NCBI GenBank assembly: GCA_900549185.1
Contig: URNM01000014.1
Coordinates: forward strand, 1-23,293
Reading direction: 5' to 3'
From: an uncultured Collinsella sp.
GTDB lineage: Bacteria > Actinomycetota > Coriobacteriia > Coriobacteriales > Coriobacteriaceae
DNA: 23,293 bases
The notes below the pieces were generated by a model, which saw nothing but the letters and a program-made list of their open reading frames with translations, did no database searches and was not told the DNA's origin. Of the stretch, positions 6,548 to 13,565 are shown piece after piece (positions within the stretch are counted from its first letter, which is position 1; each line of letters begins with the position of its first letter). The position numbers and the translations under genes are program-made.

Positions 6548-8248
6548 ATGCCAATGCTGCTGGATGAACCTCTTGGCCTTATCGTTGAGCGCCTTCGCAG
6601 GCGGGGGACTGATGACGCATCGGTAGAAGTTAAAGCCTGCACGAATAAATTGAGCGCAGACGTATGGGAGACAGTGAGCGCTTTTGCGAACACTGCGGGT
6701 GGACTCATTATTTTGGGCCTGAACGAAGCCGAAGGGTTTGTTCCTTCGGCTAACTTTGCTATCGATAGGGTGCGCGATCAGTTTGTTTCGGGTATCGGAG
6801 ACGGAGGCTCAGCGGCAGTGGTGACCCATGCGCCGCGGTACGAGCTTGATCGAGGCGAGGTCGACGGGCTCCAGGTGCTTCTGGTGCGCATCTTTGAACT
6901 TGAGCTTAAAGCGAAGCCTTGCTATATCGGCGCGCGCGGCGTGCAGAACGGTAGCTACAAGCGCGTGGATGATAAAGATATCAAGATGTCACCCGCTGAG
7001 CTATATGAGCTGCAGAGTGCGTTGCTTCCGAGCGATGCAGACGGCACGGTGGTTTCGGAGGCAACGGTCGAGGATTTGGATCCAGATGTCGTGCGGTCTA
7101 TTATCGCAAATCGCCGGCTACAGACCCCGCGCGTTTTGCGCGGGGCCGATACGCTGGAAAAGCAGCTGGTCAGACTCAATATCACTACAAAGGATGGTGC
7201 CGTGAAGCTCGCGGGGCTTCTGTCGGCGGGAATTTACCCCCAGCAGTTCTATCCCAAACTGATGATCGATGTCGCCGTTCATTCCGATGTGGAAAAATCT
7301 GCACCCGGGCAACCCCGGTTTATTGACCGCCAGTTGTGCGATGGCCCGATTCCGGCTTGCATCGAAGATGCCCTTGCCGCGATTGGACGAAACTTGCGCA
7401 AAGCGACGATAGTGCAAGGCGCTGGCAGAAGGGAGGATTGGGAAGTTCCCCAGGAGGTTTTGCGCGAGGCCTTGGCAAATGCCTGCATCCATCGAGAATA
7501 TTCGCCCATGTTTGTGGGGCAGGCCGTGAGTGTCGATATCTATCCAGACAGAATAGAGATCAAAAACCCTGGCGGGCTTTGGGGCGGAAAGACGGTGGAC
7601 AATCTTGCAGACGGGGAATCGCGCTGCCGAAACCCAAAGCTCATGAGCCTAATGGGGGCGACGCCGTTAGAGCATGCCGAGGGGGCCGTTGCGGAAAGCC
7701 AGGGATCTGGTATCCCGGCTATGATTCGCGAGATGGAGTCTCGTTCGCTTGGCAGGCCGAAATTTATCGTTAAGGCCGATTCGTTTACGGTGCTGCTTTC
7801 CCGGCACGGGGCGGAGCTTGCTGAAAACCGCACGTGGATTCAGAGCCATGTGGGCACCGAGCTGACGGATCGCGAGGAAACACTGCTCATGTTTATGCGG
7901 GAGCATGGGTGCGTATGCGATGTTCAAAAAATACGAGAGGCCCTGAAGTGGGATTCGGATGACATTCGCCTGATCTGCGGGGACCTTGTGGATAAACATG
8001 TCCTGTCAAAATGCGGCAAAGACACGTATGAAATTATCGATATGAACAGAGAATCGTCAGCTTCGACGGCGGATAGGATCCTGGAGGCTCTCAGCGCCGA
8101 AGTGGATATGACGGCGCGAGAAATAGCGGTTGCATCGGGGGTCAGAATTTCGTCTGTCCGTTACCATCTGCCAAAAATGGCAGATAAAGGACTCATTGAG
8201 GTAATGGGTTCATCGACGAGCCACAATCGCCGATATCGGAAGAAGTAG
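6548..8248 (+). CDS. Schlafen/AlbA_2-type ATP-binding transcriptional regulator
   Basis: The 566-residue protein belongs to the group often labelled 'divergent AAA-4 / ATP-binding protein' (COG2865-like). An AlbA_2 domain occupies about 24-150, with EVKACTNKL and the hallmark SAFANTAGGLIILG. A GHKL-like HATPase_c_4 region follows, with EALANACIHREYS (about 307-319), KNPGGLW (about 339-345) and the GSGIPAM loop. The C-terminus (about 440-566) contains two predicted winged-helix segments, the last reading ITAREIA-like (TAREIAVASGVRISSVRYH). Members are thought to be DNA-binding regulators. Some AlbA_2 proteins act in defence, but nothing here proves that. The upstream operator array fits self-control. 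AGA and ATA codons appear more often than in neighbouring genes, which hints at acquisition. ATG 6548 is used; ATG 6554 is possible. Confidence 0.88.
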   Translation: MPMLLDEPLGLIVERLRRRGTDDASVEVKACTNKLSADVWETVSAFANTAGGLIILGLNEAEGFVPSANFAIDRVRDQFVSGIGDGGSAAVVTHAPRYELDRGEVDGLQVLLVRIFELELKAKPCYIGARGVQNGSYKRVDDKDIKMSPAELYELQSALLPSDADGTVVSEATVEDLDPDVVRSIIANRRLQTPRVLRGADTLEKQLVRLNITTKDGAVKLAGLLSAGIYPQQFYPKLMIDVAVHSDVEKSAPGQPRFIDRQLCDGPIPACIEDALAAIGRNLRKATIVQGAGRREDWEVPQEVLREALANACIHREYSPMFVGQAVSVDIYPDRIEIKNPGGLWGGKTVDNLADGESRCRNPKLMSLMGATPLEHAEGAVAESQGSGIPAMIREMESRSLGRPKFIVKADSFTVLLSRHGAELAENRTWIQSHVGTELTDREETLLMFMREHGCVCDVQKIREALKWDSDDIRLICGDLVDKHVLSKCGKDTYEIIDMNRESSASTADRILEALSAEVDMTAREIAVASGVRISSVRYHLPKMADKGLIEVMGSSTSHNRRYRKK

Positions 8249-8260
8249 ATGCAGCCGGAC

Positions 8261-8305
8261 CGCCCCTCTAGTGTCTCTCGAAGTTAGATGGGCGCTAGAG
8301 GGGCG
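8261..8305 (+). terminator. Hairpin after the AlbA_2 gene, with an operator-like loop
   Basis: An 11-bp perfect stem CGCCCCTCTAG / CTAGAGGGGCG (8261-8271, 8295-8305) lies 12 bases after the stop codon. There is no T tract, so termination is uncertain. The 23-base loop contains TCTCTCGAAGTTAGA (8274-8288). This resembles the central palindrome of the upstream operator array (TCTCTCTAAAGTTAGA) with one base missing and one changed, so it may be an extra binding site. Confidence 0.5.
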
Positions 8306-8322
8306 ACTGCCTCGCGATATTT

Positions 8323-8370
8323 CCCCAGATAAAACCTGCCAAAATAAACCTGTCCCTTTTTGGCAGGTTA
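8323..8370 (+). repeat. Interspersed palindromic repeat, copy 2
   Basis: Arms AACCTGCCAAAA and TTTTGGCAGGTT pair perfectly (12 bp) around a loop with AACCTGTCCC. The repeat ends in GGTTA, whose TTA (8368-8370) is the reverse complement of the TAA stop codon of the minus-strand larE gene. Read from larE, the hairpin follows the stop immediately and is trailed by TTTTATCTGG, so it may work as its terminator. Confidence 0.92.
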
Positions 8371-9246
8371 CTGATTCATGTTGCCGTGGATGTAGGGGGT
8401 GACCTCGGGGGAGATATGGTCGCAGCCCAGCTCGCGCAGCGCGGACTCGATAACGGCGGGCAGCGGGGTTTTGCCCTCGGCATCGACGGCGGCACCGCCG
8501 AGGGTGGCAATCTTGGCGACATCTGCGGGTGCGGCCTCGATATGCATGCAGCCGCCGACCAAGCGCGCGCGTACCTGTGCCAGATCAAAATCGTGCAGGT
8601 AATCCTCGCAGGCGCGAATCAGGGAGACCTTCTCGCGCGTAAGCTCCTCGCCCGTGGGGACGCGCGTGGCAAGGCAGGCTCCCGCCGGCAGTTTCCAAAC
8701 GGGATAGCCCCATGCGCGCAGCAGCTCGCGCTCTTCGTCCTTGGTAAAGCCGACCTCCATAAGAGGGGAGCGTACGCCGAGCTCTTCTGCCGCACGCATG
8801 CCGGGGCGGTAGTCACCGCGATCGCTTGCATTGCTGCCATCGATGACGGTGGGAAAGCCGAGCGACTTGGCGTGGTTGACGATGGCGGTAAAGCCGGCGT
8901 GCTTGCAGTGGTAGCAGCGATTAGCATCGTTGCAGGCTACTTGGGGGAGCTGCAGCTGATCGACCGAAAGATTGAGCACGGGGAGCTTAAAATGTGCCCC
9001 TTCATTGGCTTGTCCATCAACGGACCGCTCAAACGAGGCCTGTTCGGGCGTGCCGATGAGCGGCGTGGTGAGATGGACGAGGAGGGTATTGGTAGGCATG
9101 ATGCGGGCGCATACGGCGGCCAAAAAGCTGCTGTCGACGCCACCGGAAAACCCGATAGCCACGCGCCCGTATGCCAAAAGCAGCTGTTCGAGCGCCGATA
9201 GCTTGTCTTGAAGCTCCTCTGCGGGTGCCGTGGTGTCTAAAATCAT
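8368..9246 (-). CDS. larE: ATP-dependent sacrificial sulfur transferase LarE
   Basis: LarE is a PP-loop enzyme. It adenylates the pyridinium-dicarboxylate precursor and donates sulfur from its own cysteine, building the nickel-pincer cofactor of lactate racemase. This 292-residue copy has the PP-loop SGGVDSS (34-40), the CYHC pair (Cys111, Cys114), DGSNASDRGDYRPG, and KLPAGACLATR, whose Cys191 aligns with the sacrificial cysteine (Cys176 in Lactobacillus). Because that cysteine is present, it should be the single-turnover type rather than the iron-sulfur type. No larA, larB or larC is in the window, so partners must be elsewhere or the substrate differs. ATG 9246 has AAGGA 7 bases upstream. 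The stop codon lies inside palindromic repeat copy 2. Confidence 0.9.
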   Translation of the reverse strand: MILDTTAPAEELQDKLSALEQLLLAYGRVAIGFSGGVDSSFLAAVCARIMPTNTLLVHLTTPLIGTPEQASFERSVDGQANEGAHFKLPVLNLSVDQLQLPQVACNDANRCYHCKHAGFTAIVNHAKSLGFPTVIDGSNASDRGDYRPGMRAAEELGVRSPLMEVGFTKDEERELLRAWGYPVWKLPAGACLATRVPTGEELTREKVSLIRACEDYLHDFDLAQVRARLVGGCMHIEAAPADVAKIATLGGAAVDAEGKTPLPAVIESALRELGCDHISPEVTPYIHGNMNQ

Positions 9247-9412
9247 GAAACGGTCCTTATCGTTGAGTACTCGGTCGAAAACTATAATCCTAATGCGTTA
9301 CTTGCCATAAGTCTTCTATCTATGTAACGAAAGTGCAATATGCTATATACGTTATATACAAGTTTGTAAGTGCGGTAGAGTGGTAGTAACACAATCCGGT
9401 GAGGGGGCCGAT

Positions 9413-10063
9413 ATGATCAAGGCTGTTATTTTTGACATGGACGGAACGCTGGTCGACACCGAGCGTTTGGGGATTAAGGCCTGGAAGGCAGGCGCCGCTG
9501 AGCTGGGGCTCGCGATTGATGAAGCGCTGATCCATCAGTTTATCGGCCGCACGCTGCCCGATGTTATGGACATCCTTGATAAGCATTATGGCAGCCACGA
9601 AACCACCGAGGCGATCTATCGTCGCCACAAGGAGATTCGCGACGAGATGGTCAAGACCGAACTGGAACTTAAGGCCGGCGCCGCCGAGTGCCTAGACGAG
9701 CTGCTGGCTGCGGGCTATCACGTTGGTCTAGCGACGTCATCGCGCCTCGTTACGGCCGAACGCAACCTTAAGATGGTCGGCCTCTTTGACAAGTTTGAAA
9801 CGGTGACCTGTGGCGAGGACGTCGTGCACGGCAAGCCCGACCCCGAGATGTATCTGCTCGCCTGCGAGCGCGCGGGCTTTGCTCCCGAGGAATGTGCCGT
9901 GGTCGAGGATTCGCGCAACGGCTGCGTCTCGGGCATCACGGCCGGATGCCATGTCTTCGCCGTCCCCGATATCGTGCCGCTGCCGCAGGACGTGGTGGAT
10001 GGCTGCGAGGCCGTGCTCGATACGTTGTTCGATCTGGCGGCGGCAGTCAAGGCCGTACGCTAG
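9413..10063 (+). CDS. HAD-superfamily hydrolase, beta-phosphoglucomutase-like
   Basis: This is a cytoplasmic phosphatase or phosphomutase of 216 residues. HAD motif I is DMDGTLVDTE with nucleophile and acid/base Asp near residues 8 and 10. An alpha-helical cap follows (about 17-85). Motif II is in ATSSRL, motif III is the Lys of HGKPDPEMY, and motif IV is VVEDSRNG. The sequence is of the PgmB/Gph/YcjU group, but substrate cannot be assigned among sugar phosphates. ATG 9413 is chosen because GAGGGGG lies just upstream; an in-frame GTG at 9380 lacks a site. It is divergent from larE across a 166-base AT-rich gap and convergent with the LacI gene, with which it shares a terminator. Confidence 0.88.
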   Translation: MIKAVIFDMDGTLVDTERLGIKAWKAGAAELGLAIDEALIHQFIGRTLPDVMDILDKHYGSHETTEAIYRRHKEIRDEMVKTELELKAGAAECLDELLAAGYHVGLATSSRLVTAERNLKMVGLFDKFETVTCGEDVVHGKPDPEMYLLACERAGFAPEECAVVEDSRNGCVSGITAGCHVFAVPDIVPLPQDVVDGCEAVLDTLFDLAAAVKAVR

Positions 10064-10106
10064 ACAATTGCGGTGTTGAAACGAGCAATTGCCCACGTTT
10101 GCGCTC

Positions 10107-10146
10107 AAGCAAAAGGGGCCCGGCAATGGTCGGGCCCCTTTTGCTT
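10107..10146. terminator. Strong bidirectional terminator between HAD gene and lacI-type gene
   Basis: A perfect 16-bp stem (10107-10122 with 10131-10146) of AAGCAAAA followed by GGGGCCCG has an 8-base loop GCAATGGT. TTTT tracts within the stem serve both strands. It lies 43 bases after the HAD stop and 30 bases beyond the lacI-type stop. Confidence 0.93.
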
Positions 10147-10176
10147 AAGCGGCGACATAGCATACTTGCGGGCGTG

Positions 10177-11289
10177 CTATAGATACGCGCCGAGGTTGAT
10201 GGCCGTGGCGTCGGTCTGGGTGCTTGCCTGGGTGCTGGCGCGCTCCAGTAGGAACGGACGTACCAGTTCTTGGCGGTTGATATCCTCGGCGGCGGTGACT
10301 GCGGTGACGGTGCGCGCTGCAGAGCCGACGCGGATATGCTTGGTCTTTGCCGGGGCCTTGTTCTCGATTTGCTCCATCAGCAATTGAACGCCCTTGCGGC
10401 CAATCTCGTAGCCCGGGGGCGCTACCGTAGTGAGCGGGACCGATCCGCTCCAAGCGAGTGGGTTGCCATCGCAGCCTGCTACGCGTACTTGCCCGGGGAC
10501 AGAGATGCCCTTGTCGACCAGCGCCGAGATAACGCCCGAGGCCAACACGTCGGTCAGGCCGACGACAAAATCGGGGCGTTCGTTCGCGGGGCGCTCGGCG
10601 ATTTGGGCACCGATGCCGTAGCCGTCGGCAGCGGTATTCCATTCGCCGGCGTCGATGACTTCGATCTTGATATCGGGGTGCAGAGCGAGGGCCTTGTGAA
10701 TGCCAAGGACGCGCAGGGTGAGCTGCATAAATGCTGCTCGACCCACAACGACAATATGGTGCGCGCCGCGGGCGATGGCGAGTTCGGCAATGATGCGACC
10801 TTGGGCCTCGTTGTCGGCCGCTACGTAGTAGCCGGGCTCGGAGCAATGGATGTCCAGGTGGACGATCGGCACGGGCATCTTGGTCATGGCGGGGTGCCAG
10901 TCGGGGGATGCCATGGGCTGAACCATGACGCCGGACATCTGGGTGCCCATAAAGTAGCGCAGGTAATGGTCCTCGAGAATATCGTCGTTATCGGCGTTGG
11001 CGATGAGCAAGTCGTAGCCGTGCTTGCGGGCCTCGTTGTGGGCGCCGCTGGCGATTTGGAGTGAAAAGCCGTGGTCGAGACGGGGGAGCACCAGGCCAAA
11101 GGACTTGGTGGCGCCGCCCGCGAGCTGACGAGCGCTTTGGTTGGGCAGGTAGCCAAGGCGATTGATGGTCTCGTTGATGAGCTTGAGGGTCTCGGGGCGC
11201 AGCTTTTCGGGGTGGTTGAGCGCGTTGGAAACCGTGCCCAGCGAAACTCCGGCCTCGCGCGCGACGTCGCTGATTTTTACCTTTGCCAT
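10177..11289 (-). CDS. LacI-family transcriptional regulator
   Basis: The 370-residue repressor or activator has the N-terminal LacI helix-turn-helix and hinge (KISDVAREAGVSLGTVSNAL at residues 5-24, then the hinge helix NQSARQLA). A periplasmic-binding-protein-like effector domain of normal length follows, likely sensing a sugar or sugar derivative. The open frame runs far upstream, antisense through glmS. ATG 11289 is the real start because the HTH begins immediately after it and AAGGGG lies 5 bases upstream. No adjacent sugar operon shows its target. A LacI-type half-palindrome at 11300-11313 suggests it controls itself. The effector is unknown. Confidence 0.92.
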   Translation of the reverse strand: MAKVKISDVAREAGVSLGTVSNALNHPEKLRPETLKLINETINRLGYLPNQSARQLAGGATKSFGLVLPRLDHGFSLQIASGAHNEARKHGYDLLIANADNDDILEDHYLRYFMGTQMSGVMVQPMASPDWHPAMTKMPVPIVHLDIHCSEPGYYVAADNEAQGRIIAELAIARGAHHIVVVGRAAFMQLTLRVLGIHKALALHPDIKIEVIDAGEWNTAADGYGIGAQIAERPANERPDFVVGLTDVLASGVISALVDKGISVPGQVRVAGCDGNPLAWSGSVPLTTVAPPGYEIGRKGVQLLMEQIENKAPAKTKHIRVGSAARTVTAVTAAEDINRQELVRPFLLERASTQASTQTDATAINLGAYL

Positions 11290-11299
11290 AGCGGCCCCT

Positions 11300-11313
11300 T
11301 TGATGCGTTTCAA
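11300..11313 (-). promoter_or_regulatory. Candidate LacI-type operator at the regulator's own start
   Basis: TTGATGCGTTTCAA is a 14-base imperfect palindrome with outer TTGA/TCAA arms and a central CG, the layout of LacI-family operators. It overlaps the edge of the ribosome binding site of the minus-strand lacI-type gene, as expected for autoregulation. Confidence 0.45.
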
Positions 11314-11337
11314 GTACAAGCCAGATTGTAGCATCCC

Positions 11338-11391
11338 AAACCAACCAAAAAGGGATAGGTTTATTTTGGCAGGTTTTATCTGGGGAAACGC
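11338..11391 (-). repeat. Interspersed palindromic repeat, copy 3 (inverted)
   Basis: This copy lies in the opposite orientation to the others. It retains TTTATTTTGGCAGGTTTTATCTGGGG (split here as TTTATTTTGGC and AGGTTTTATCTGGGG) plus GAAACGC. The other arm has decayed to AACCAACC, and the core reads GGGATAGG. It sits between the divergent lacI-type and glmS genes and ends no reading frame. Confidence 0.88.
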
Positions 11392-11404
11392 TGTTGCCAA
11401 CGCG

Positions 11405-11439
11405 ACCACCACGAAGGGGACAGGTGCCTTTGTGGTGGT
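11405..11439. repeat. Second palindrome type with a GGGGACAGG core
   Basis: A 13-bp stem ACCACCACGAAGG (11405-11417) / CCTTTGTGGTGGT (11427-11439) has one G-T wobble and a loop GGACAGGTG. The arms are unrelated to the 46-base repeat, but the AAGGGGACAGG centre is alike. It lies only 14 bases after copy 3, so it may be a related mobile palindrome. Confidence 0.75.
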
Positions 11440-11467
11440 TTGGACCGGCTGGACGTGTGTGCATCGG

Positions 11468-11503
11468 GTGGTATCTAAGTTGAGATACCACTTCTGGTAT
11501 ATC
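11468..11503 (+). promoter_or_regulatory. Overlapping inverted repeats upstream of glmS
   Basis: GTGGTATCT (11468-11476) and AGATACCAC (11483-11491) form a perfect 9-bp inverted repeat with a 6-base centre. A third element, TGGTATATC (11495-11503), pairs with GATACCA (11484-11490) instead. A TACAAT -10 candidate follows at 11522-11527 but has no good -35, which would fit an activator or a repressor site here. TGGTAT/ATACCA half-sites resemble those of GntR/HutC-type amino-sugar regulators, which is a weak analogy. No glmS ribozyme features were recognised. Confidence 0.5.
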
Positions 11504-11601
11504 AGCTTGCGTTTGCGTGAGTACAATACTCGAACGTTGTACGTCTCAGCGCCCCTTGTGCGTGGACGTCTTGCAGTCACGCGAACGAAGGGATTTATCT
11601 T

Positions 11602-13449
11602 ATGTGCGGAATCGTCGGCTACACCGGCTCTGATATTGCAAAGAACATCCTGGTTACGGGCCTCAAGCGTATGGAGTATCGCGGCTATGACTCCTCGGGC
11701 GTCGCGCTCGAGGTGGGCGAGGGCGCCGCGGCGCACCTCGACGTCATCCGCCGCGTGGGCAAGGTCGCGGGCCTGGAGAGCGAGCTTTCCAACATCGACA
11801 GCGACGCTACCTGCGGTATCGGTCACACCCGTTGGGCCACCCACGGCAAGCCCTCCGTCGTTAACGCTCACCCCCACACCAGCTGCGACGGTCGTATCGC
11901 CATCGTCCACAACGGCATCATCGAGAACTTCGCCGAGCTGCGCGAAGAGCTGGAGGGCCGCGGCCATCACTTTAAGAGCGAGACCGATACCGAGGTCTTC
12001 GCGCATCTGATCGAAGAGGCTTATGCCGAGACGCACGACCTGATGGCCTCCGTGCGCGAGGCGTGCACCCACGTGGTCGGTGCCTATGGTCTGGCCGCCG
12101 TGTGCGCTGACGAGCCCGGCGTGATCGCCGTGGCCCGCAAGGATTCCCCGATCGTGGTCGGCGCGGGCGAGACCGGTTCCTACGTTGCCTCTGACGTGAT
12201 TGCACTCATCGACGCCACCCGCGATGTCGTGGTGCTCGAGGACGGTCAGTTTGCCAAGCTCACGCCCGCAGGCGTCGAGTACACCGACGAGGCCGGCAAC
12301 GTTATCGAGCCCAAGGTCACCCACATCGACTGGGACCTGGACATGGCAGAAAAGGGCGGTTATCCCGACTTTATGCTCAAGGAAATCCACGAGCAGCCGC
12401 GCGTCGTGCGCGACACGCTGGTCGGTCGTATGACGCCGGCCGGCGAGCTTGACATCGACGAGCTGGGCCTTTCGCTCGAGGAGCTCAACGACATCGACCG
12501 CGTCTACGTGATCGCTTGCGGCACCAGCTATCACGCTGGCCTCATTGCTAAGAATCTCATTGAGGGCTGGGCTCGCATCCCCACCGAGGTGGAGGCGGCC
12601 AGCGAGTTCCGTTACCGCAATCCCATCATTACGCCGACGACGCTCGTCGTGGCCGTGTCCCAGTCGGGCGAGACGGCCGATACCCTTGCCGCCATTCGCG
12701 ACGCGCGCATCAAGGGTGCCAAGGTCTTCGGCATCACCAACGTGGTGGGCAGCCCCGTGGCGCGTGAGAGCGACGGCGTCATCTACACCAAGGCCAACAA
12801 GGAGATCGCGGTCGCCTCGACCAAGAGCTTTATCGGCCAGGTTGTGAGCCTCACGCTTTTGGCTCTGCTGCTGGCGCAGGTCAAGTACCGCCTGACCACC
12901 AAGCAGGCACGCATGCTGTTCCGCGAGCTTTCCGATACGGCCGAGCAGATCCAGTGGATTTTGGATACCCAGACCGAGGCCGTTCATGAGGCCGCCCTGC
13001 TGTGCAAGGACGCGCAGTCGGCGCTGTTCGTGGGCCGTGGCATGGGTGCCGCTATTTCCTACGAGGGCGCGCTCAAGCTCAAAGAGGTCAGCTACCTGCA
13101 CGCCGAGGCCTACGCCGCCGGCGAGATGAAGCACGGTCCCATCGCCCTGATCGACCCGGGCTTCCCCGTCATCGCTGTGGCCACCAAGAGTGCCACCTAC
13201 GACAAGACCGTGTCGAACCTCATGGAGTGCAAGGCGCGCGGCGCCAAGGTCATCGTCGTTGCCACCGAGGGCGACGAGGAGATCAACAAGATCGCCGACT
13301 GCATTATCCGCGTGCCAGCAGTCCGCGACGTGTTCAGCCCCATCACGGCGAGCGTCCCGCTGCAGCTGCTCGCCCGCGAGGTCGCCATCCTGCGCGGCTG
13401 CGACGTCGACCAACCCCGAAACCTGGCGAAAAGCGTCACGGTCGAGTAG
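11602..13449 (+). CDS. glmS: Glutamine-fructose-6-phosphate aminotransferase (isomerizing)
   Basis: GlmS makes glucosamine-6-phosphate from fructose-6-phosphate and glutamine, the entry step to peptidoglycan and other amino sugars. The 615-residue protein has a type 2 glutamine amidotransferase domain (about 2-220) with nucleophile Cys2 right after the initiator Met and the motifs RMEYRGYDSSG and GHTRWATHG. Two SIS sugar-isomerase domains follow, with GTSYHAG, SQSGETADT (353-361) and HAEAYAAGEMKHGP (about 500). The C-terminal tail LAKSVTVE contains the Schiff-base Lys610. Everything needed for activity is present. ATG 11602 has GAAGGGA 8 bases upstream. The gene is monocistronic with its own terminator. 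No riboswitch or ribozyme is seen, so control probably acts through the inverted repeats at 11468-11503. Confidence 0.97.
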   Translation: MCGIVGYTGSDIAKNILVTGLKRMEYRGYDSSGVALEVGEGAAAHLDVIRRVGKVAGLESELSNIDSDATCGIGHTRWATHGKPSVVNAHPHTSCDGRIAIVHNGIIENFAELREELEGRGHHFKSETDTEVFAHLIEEAYAETHDLMASVREACTHVVGAYGLAAVCADEPGVIAVARKDSPIVVGAGETGSYVASDVIALIDATRDVVVLEDGQFAKLTPAGVEYTDEAGNVIEPKVTHIDWDLDMAEKGGYPDFMLKEIHEQPRVVRDTLVGRMTPAGELDIDELGLSLEELNDIDRVYVIACGTSYHAGLIAKNLIEGWARIPTEVEAASEFRYRNPIITPTTLVVAVSQSGETADTLAAIRDARIKGAKVFGITNVVGSPVARESDGVIYTKANKEIAVASTKSFIGQVVSLTLLALLLAQVKYRLTTKQARMLFRELSDTAEQIQWILDTQTEAVHEAALLCKDAQSALFVGRGMGAAISYEGALKLKEVSYLHAEAYAAGEMKHGPIALIDPGFPVIAVATKSATYDKTVSNLMECKARGAKVIVVATEGDEEINKIADCIIRVPAVRDVFSPITASVPLQLLAREVAILRGCDVDQPRNLAKSVTVE

Positions 13450-13474
13450 TTGGTTCCGCCGTTCTAGCGACTAA

Positions 13475-13517
13475 GGCCCGGCTCCGCATCAAGACGGAGT
13501 CGGGCCCTGTTTCATTT
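13475..13517 (+). terminator. Terminator of glmS
   Basis: A 12-bp stem GGCCCGGCTCCG / CGGAGTCGGGCC (13475-13486, 13495-13506) with one G-T wobble and loop CATCAAGA is followed by the T-rich tail CTGTTTCATTT. It is 25 bases after the glmS stop. Confidence 0.85.
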
Positions 13518-13519
13518 GA

Positions 13520-13565
13520 CCAGATAAAACCTGCCAAAATGAACCTGTCCCTTTTTGGCAGGTTA
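13520..13565 (+). repeat. Interspersed palindromic repeat, copy 4
   Basis: This copy is nearly identical to copy 2 (ATAAACC becomes ATGAACC), with perfect 12-bp arms. As in copy 2, the terminal TTA (13563-13565) is the stop codon of the minus-strand gene, here the GntR regulator. The hairpin plus TTTTATCTGG lies just downstream of that stop. Confidence 0.92.

Noticed and set aside
6548..8248. Anti-phage defence gene
   Set aside because: AlbA_2 proteins sometimes occur in defence loci, but no neighbouring defence, phage or mobility gene supports it. The HTH-bearing regulator reading is safer.
11460..11601. glmS ribozyme or riboswitch
   Set aside because: The short leader has inverted repeats but none of the conserved core I would expect of the glmS ribozyme.
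11290..13413. Open frame extending the LacI-type protein to 1078 residues, antisense through glmS
   Set aside because: The LacI helix-turn-helix begins at 11289 with a good ribosome binding site. The upstream part is a GC-rich antisense shadow of glmS with no recognisable domain.
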